Below are positions 6,744-10,140 of a stretch of 10,140 nucleotides of DNA, in pieces (position 1 is the first letter of the stretch; every line of letters starts with the position of its first letter). Origin of the DNA: JALYIM01 sp040003205 (lineage in GTDB: Bacteria; Acidobacteriota; Terriglobia; Terriglobales; Acidobacteriaceae). A program made the position numbers and the translations under genes. The stretch spans positions 1 to 10,140 of the forward strand of contig JBDUDA010000102.1 of NCBI GenBank assembly GCA_040003205.1. The letters run 5' to 3'. The notes under the pieces are model-generated. The model worked only from the letters and a program-made list of their open reading frames with translations. It made no database searches and had not been told where the DNA came from.

Positions 6744-6781
6744 ACGCCGATTAGCGAAGATCAATTTCAGTAATAAACTTC

Positions 6782-7564
6782 ATGTCCAGCGAACGCCAGC
6801 ACCGTCGGGATGTCGTGTTTTTCGGCAAAATGCTGCATGATCGCGGCTATGTTGCCGCAATGGACGGCAACCTTTCCATCCGCCTGGATGAAGACCGGAT
6901 TCTTTCTACTCCGACTTCAATGTGCAAAGGGATGATGCGTGCCTCCGACATGGTGGTTGTGGACCTTGATGGCCGGCATGTTGCGGGAAAGCGGTCCGTT
7001 TCCAGCGAGATCGGAATGCATCTTCTCATTTACAAGCGACGGCCTGACATCCGTGGGATTGTTCATGCTCATCCCCGCACCGCAACCGGGTTCGCGGCCG
7101 CCGGACTGGCGCTCAACCAACCTCTGGTTTGCGAAGTGGTGATCGGTCTTGGTTCCATTCCTCTGGCAAAGTACGGCACACCAGGAACCCCGGAACTGGC
7201 AGACGCGCTCGAGCCTCTGATCCCAGACTACGATGCGATTCTTATGGCCAACCACGGAGTCGTGGCCTACGGCTGCGATTTGCATCAGGCCTACATGAAG
7301 ATGGAGACGGTCGAACACTTCGCCCAGATCGCGCTGGTCACACACGTCCTGGGTCGCCAGGAACCGTTGGGAGATCGCGAACTGGTAAAACTGATGGCTG
7401 CCCGTCATCTGTATCAGGGATCGAAGTCTGCAGCTTCACTTCCACTGGCGGTTCCTTGCGGAACGCTTAGTGGAAACCACCATGACCGTTTGCGGACTGC
7501 GGAGAAGGAAAGCCCCTCTCGCATGCGCCAGTCCCGGCGCGTTACCTCGCCTCAGACTTCCTAG
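6782..7564 (+). CDS. Class II aldolase/adducin family protein (sugar-phosphate aldolase/epimerase type)
   Basis: The fold is that of fuculose-1-phosphate aldolase and ribulose-5-phosphate 4-epimerase, zinc enzymes that cleave or epimerise small phosphorylated sugars through a metal-bound enediolate. Its 260 residues include the substrate loop DGNLSIR (28-34), the phosphate-side segment STPTSMCKG (42-50), and the zinc set E76 (SSEIGMH), H95 and H97 (VHAHPRT) and H158 (ANHGVVAYG). All metal ligands are present, so it should be catalytic, unlike adducins. Substrate cannot be read from sequence; the neighbours give no sugar pathway. The last ~30 residues are basic and Ser/Arg/Thr-rich beyond the usual domain end (family about 210-230) and may be a disordered tail. 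ATG at 6782 has no visible Shine-Dalgarno. Stop TAG at 7562-7564 lies 16 bp from the tail of the convergent receptor gene. Confidence 0.9.
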   Translation: MSSERQHRRDVVFFGKMLHDRGYVAAMDGNLSIRLDEDRILSTPTSMCKGMMRASDMVVVDLDGRHVAGKRSVSSEIGMHLLIYKRRPDIRGIVHAHPRTATGFAAAGLALNQPLVCEVVIGLGSIPLAKYGTPGTPELADALEPLIPDYDAILMANHGVVAYGCDLHQAYMKMETVEHFAQIALVTHVLGRQEPLGDRELVKLMAARHLYQGSKSAASLPLAVPCGTLSGNHHDRLRTAEKESPSRMRQSRRVTSPQTS

Positions 7565-7580
7565 GCAGCTTCCTCTCGTC

Positions 7581-9782
7581 CTACTCCCCTCCAATTCTGA
7601 ATCTCATGCCGATTCGGAAGTTGACGCCCAACGCTGGATAACCGACTACCTCCTGATATTGCTTGTTGAGTGCATTCTCGATATTGGCATAGGCGCTTAC
7701 GCGCGAATTCACTGCATACCAGCCTCCCATGTCCACGCGCACATATCCCGGGGTGTGGTCGAAGTTAAATCCGAGAAAATCGGAATCGGGCCGCCGTCCC
7801 ACAAAACTTCCGCCCACATTCGCTCCCCATTTACTTCCCAGATAAGTCAGCAATGCGGAAGCGGAATGTTTGGGGCGCCGCAACAGTGGCTGCCCGGCGG
7901 CTAATATCGGATCGCAGAAATTGGCCGGGGTGCAAAGCGGCGCGGCAAGAATCTGAGTAGACGTGTAAGTGTAGGACGTATTCAGTAGCAGCTTCGAGCG
8001 GATTTTGCCTTGTAACTCAAGCTCTGCGCCGTGGGCGAACGTCTCGTCTACGTTGATGAAGCGTCCCACAAACGTGTTGGGATCGAATGAGTAGTCAATC
8101 TTGTCGTGGAAAAGGTTATTGAAGTAGGTCGCGCTCAACACGTAGTTGTTCCCCGCAAAACCCTGGACCAGAGCGGCTTCGAAGGCACGAGTACGCTCAG
8201 GTTTCAACTGGGGATTCGGCAGTGTAAAAGCGGAGTTGGCGAAAGTCTCTTCCAGTCTCGGCTCTTTGAATCCGGTCGCGTAGGAAAATCGCAGTCGCGT
8301 TCCTGAGAAAAATTCGCCACCTCTCAGAGTTTGCAAAGTCAAAGCTACCCGAGGCACTCCGGTATTTCCAAAGGCGCCGTTGTGGACGAATCGCCCGCCG
8401 GCGACAACGGAGAGACGACGTAGCGTAAGCTGCTGCACTCCGTAGACGTCGTGGTTAAGCCGCTCTCCGTGAGTCTGCACCGACGGAGGCAGTATGTCGC
8501 CAACAAATCCGTTTTCATCTTCGAAGCGGTAGCCGACGGTCGTGTGGGCCCACGCGCGCTCGGAGTAGTCGCCCTGATATTCGAATCCGGCGCGATTGAT
8601 ATGGTCGGACTCGTGGCGCGGGATGTCGAAAATTCGCAGGCTGTCACCCAGCAGATTCACATCGTTATAACGGTAGTTGTAATCGAATCCGGACAGGCGA
8701 TGCTGCCATCCCGAGGGCCCGTGGATGGTTAACTCCGCACTTCCAAGCAGGGTATTGAGCTGGGACCATTCCGCGGGATCAGGCGGCTGCAAAGCGTTGC
8801 CGTTGAAATTCCATTCCCCTGGCAATCCTGTGTGACTGTTGGAATGGCGTACCCGAAAGCGTAAAAATGCGCGCCGACTCAGCTCCACGCCAACATTTCC
8901 CCCCTGTAGCGAATCGGAGTAGAGGTCATTCACACCCTGACCCTCGGTATTGAACTGATCTCCGAATAAGTTGTAGTCGAAACGCCCGCGCGCTCCCGCC
9001 AGAGATAGATAGCCGTGCGCAGTCCCGAGATTGCCGCCATCAGCTCCTAAACGAAGCTCGGGGACCGCTGTGTGACCAGTCTGCGTCCACACCTGGACTA
9101 CGCTGGTCATGGCGTCGGAACCATAGAGCGTGCTCTGAGCCCCTCGCAGAAATTCAAGATGGTCCGCTTCCCGCAGGCGAAGAGTCCCAAAGTCAAATGT
9201 CCCGCCAGGCTCGTTTACCGTCACGCCATCCACGATGACTTTGTTGTAATTGGAATCGCCGCCACGCACGAAGACGGATGAAAGCCCGCCCCTCTGCCCT
9301 GCGGTATTCACGACGGCTCCGGGGAGAAAACGCAAAGCGTCATTCGCGTTGACCGGCTGCATGGTTTCGAGCTGACCGCCAGTTAAGGATTCGACCGTGG
9401 CGCCTGAGTCATCACTGACCACCGGAGTTCGTGTGGCCGTAACTACGATGGTTTCCGCCGCCGTAGCCAATCGGAGTTGCACAGTGAGCAACTCGCCGGA
9501 AACGCTGATGCTCGTGTTTTGGACTGCGAACCCCGGCGCTAGGACGCGAATTCGCCGAGCGCCGGACCCGGCCTCCGGGAAAATGACGGTTCCTTCGCCC
9601 GAAGTAATTCGGATGGCCGGAGAGGAAACGCCATCTTCAGGAAGCAATTCGACTTGCGCCCCGGCAACGGCAGCCGCTTGAGGATCGATTACCCTGATTT
9701 TTAAATCATTGACTCGGGAATCTTCGGCCAAGGCGGCCGCCGAAAATAAGAGAAAACCAGCAACAACGAGAAAGGTTCGCAC
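7581..9782 (-). CDS. btuB: TonB-dependent outer-membrane receptor, BtuB-like (cobalamin/cobamide uptake)
   Basis: Outer-membrane transporter of 733 residues, energised by TonB. I place the start at GTG 9780-9782, not the in-frame GTG at 9798-9800. AGGAGG lies 5 nt before it, and it gives a clean signal peptide, MRTFLVVAGFLLFSAAALA, cut before EDS. Residues about 25-106 look like a carboxypeptidase-regulatory-like beta-sandwich, a common N-terminal extension in Acidobacteriota and Bacteroidota receptors. A TonB-box-like segment (ETIVVTATRT, 110-119) precedes the plug domain (about 122-235) with NDALRFLPG, SVFVRGGDSNYN, VIVDGVTVNEPGG and LEFLRGAQSTLYGSDA. The plug ends MTSVVQVWTQ in place of the common GGVINI. 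The rest is barrel, rich in alternating aromatic strands, ending FRIGMRFRIGGE without a terminal aromatic residue. The cobalamin riboswitch just upstream points to cobamide as ligand; without it the call would be a generic TonB receptor. Confidence 0.9.
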   Translation of the reverse strand: MRTFLVVAGFLLFSAAALAEDSRVNDLKIRVIDPQAAAVAGAQVELLPEDGVSSPAIRITSGEGTVIFPEAGSGARRIRVLAPGFAVQNTSISVSGELLTVQLRLATAAETIVVTATRTPVVSDDSGATVESLTGGQLETMQPVNANDALRFLPGAVVNTAGQRGGLSSVFVRGGDSNYNKVIVDGVTVNEPGGTFDFGTLRLREADHLEFLRGAQSTLYGSDAMTSVVQVWTQTGHTAVPELRLGADGGNLGTAHGYLSLAGARGRFDYNLFGDQFNTEGQGVNDLYSDSLQGGNVGVELSRRAFLRFRVRHSNSHTGLPGEWNFNGNALQPPDPAEWSQLNTLLGSAELTIHGPSGWQHRLSGFDYNYRYNDVNLLGDSLRIFDIPRHESDHINRAGFEYQGDYSERAWAHTTVGYRFEDENGFVGDILPPSVQTHGERLNHDVYGVQQLTLRRLSVVAGGRFVHNGAFGNTGVPRVALTLQTLRGGEFFSGTRLRFSYATGFKEPRLEETFANSAFTLPNPQLKPERTRAFEAALVQGFAGNNYVLSATYFNNLFHDKIDYSFDPNTFVGRFINVDETFAHGAELELQGKIRSKLLLNTSYTYTSTQILAAPLCTPANFCDPILAAGQPLLRRPKHSASALLTYLGSKWGANVGGSFVGRRPDSDFLGFNFDHTPGYVRVDMGGWYAVNSRVSAYANIENALNKQYQEVVGYPALGVNFRIGMRFRIGGE

Positions 9783-9787
9783 GCACT

Positions 9788-9793
9788 CCTCCT
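9788..9793 (-). promoter_or_regulatory. Shine-Dalgarno that fixes the btuB-like start
   Basis: AGGAGG on the minus strand sits 5 nt upstream of GTG 9780-9782. It lies inside the longer ORF reading that begins at GTG 9800, so that upstream GTG is very unlikely to be used. It is also only about 30 nt from the end of the riboswitch, making it the natural target for ligand-controlled translation. Confidence 0.85.
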
Positions 9794-9823
9794 TTATCAC
9801 GCGAAAGGGTTGGTGAACTTGGC

Positions 9824-10035
9824 GGTTCGCGCCGGTCTCCTGACTTCGCGAGTGAGGACGTCCAAATATTCGGAGAGAGATCCCGTGACCTGGACGTTCG
9901 GATACCGCAAGCGGCCTTCCCGGAGATCTTCCTCCAGTGGCCGATCGCTAATTTCCTCGCTTACAGTTGCGCGGCAGTGCGGGACTTCCACCCGCTTCCC
10001 AATTCCTTATCGAGTCGATAAGGGGCGCGCGAACC
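9824..10035 (-). ncRNA. Cobalamin (B12) riboswitch controlling the btuB-like gene
   Basis: On the minus strand a 9-bp perfect P1 helix joins GGTTCGCGC (10027-10035) to GCGCGAACC (9824-9832). In between are the conserved cobalamin aptamer blocks in order: an 8-bp hairpin at 10005-10023, GGGAA then GGTGGAAGTCC (9982-9992), CGCAACTGTAA (9961-9971), GCCACTGG (9934-9941), GGGAAGG (9915-9921), a 7-bp stem joining 9891-9897 to 9858-9864, and the B12 box AAGTCAGGAGACCGGC (9831-9846). This matches the established family that binds adenosyl- or related cobalamins and represses uptake genes when ligand is present. I see no U-run terminator between P1 and the gene, so control of ribosome access is more likely than transcription termination. 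The AdoCbl or MeCbl class was not determined. Confidence 0.95.
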
Positions 10036-10060
10036 AAGAATGTAAAAGAGCTATAAAAAT

Positions 10061-10080
10061 TCGACCGGAATTCCGGTCGA
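10061..10080 (-). terminator. Perfect 20-bp palindrome followed by a T-run; terminator or operator
   Basis: TCGACCGGAATTCCGGTCGA is identical to its reverse complement. As RNA it would fold into an 8-bp stem with an AATT loop. On the minus strand it is followed directly by ATTTTTATAG, the shape of an intrinsic terminator, perhaps for a leftward gene beyond the right edge. However, a promoter-like pair lies upstream of it (10103-10131), which would place it in the btuB leader. As DNA it could instead be a dimeric repressor site. Confidence 0.5.
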
Positions 10081-10102
10081 TACCGTATCAGTCGGTGCAG
10101 GG

Positions 10103-10131
10103 ACTTTAATCGCGGGGAGGAAGAAAGTCAA
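10103..10131 (-). promoter_or_regulatory. Sigma70-like promoter upstream of the B12 riboswitch
   Basis: On the minus strand TTGACT (10126-10131, 5/6 to the -35 consensus), a 17-bp spacer and TAAAGT (10103-10108, 4/6 to -10) form a well-spaced promoter. Transcription would begin near 10096, about 60 nt before the riboswitch P1 helix, and would run through the palindrome at 10061-10080. No better promoter is visible between the palindrome and the riboswitch. Confidence 0.45.
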
Positions 10132-10140
10132 TTTTCGTCG

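Larger units (their letters stand above)
9783..10140. other. 358-bp regulatory region upstream of the btuB-like gene, no protein gene
   Basis: The whole stretch is accounted for by the candidate promoter, the palindrome, the riboswitch and a short Shine-Dalgarno linker. Short ORFs on either strand here run straight through conserved aptamer blocks and are not supported. The next gene to the right lies outside the window. Confidence 0.8.

Noticed and set aside
9797..9991. 64-codon minus-strand ORF upstream of the receptor
   Set aside because: It runs through the conserved cobalamin riboswitch blocks, which fully explain the sequence conservation here.
5475..10035. A shared B12 programme linking queA with the btuB-like gene, since the next queuosine step (QueG) uses cobalamin
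   Set aside because: queG is not in the window, queA has its own promoter and no riboswitch, and the two genes are separated by an unrelated aldolase gene. Proximity alone is not evidence.

Overview
The window looks like ordinary chromosomal DNA of a Gram-negative bacterium with moderately high GC (about 55-57% by eye). An outer-membrane TonB-dependent receptor shows that an outer membrane is present. My best guess is Acidobacteriota (Terriglobia-like), from three features: the receptor has an N-terminal carboxypeptidase-regulatory-like domain, Pol I has an unusual insertion in its 5'-nuclease domain, and hairpin repeats are scattered between the genes. This assignment is inference from family style, not from a database match.

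Layout, left to right. (1) glmM (phosphoglucosamine mutase, + strand) begins at the left edge; base 1 is probably the last base of its ATG. It is followed by a 61-residue single-pass membrane protein of unknown function. (2) Converging on these with a 3-bp gap is polA (DNA polymerase I, - strand). It lies 13 bp downstream of a type I cysteine dioxygenase gene (cdo), so cdo-polA is probably one transcription unit. (3) A 428-bp gap (5047-5474) holds REP-like hairpins and a clean tandem array of ten ~16-bp units. (4) queA (- strand, queuosine biosynthesis) has a perfect TATAAT box so close to its GTG start that the message may be leaderless. (5) A divergent class II aldolase/adducin-family gene (+ strand) follows. 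(6) Converging on it is a 733-residue TonB-dependent receptor (- strand). Its start needs moving to 9782, where there is a strong Shine-Dalgarno. (7) Upstream of the receptor is a complete cobalamin riboswitch (about 9824-10035, - strand) with a 9-bp P1 helix and an intact B12 box. This identifies the receptor as BtuB-type cobamide import, repressed when cobalamin is plentiful. Further upstream are a perfect 20-bp palindrome followed by a T-run, and a good sigma70-like promoter.

Most genes here are housekeeping or metabolic and not functionally linked: cell-wall precursor synthesis (glmM), DNA repair and replication (polA), cysteine catabolism (cdo), tRNA modification (queA) and B12 uptake (btuB-like). 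I see no defence system, prophage, IS element, CRISPR array or tRNA. The best second looks are: a cysteine dioxygenase carrying the full animal-type residue set including the Cys of the Cys-Tyr cofactor; a Pol I that appears to have lost proofreading and has gained a 21-residue arch-region insertion; the 16-bp tandem array; and the palindrome lying between the btuB promoter and its riboswitch.
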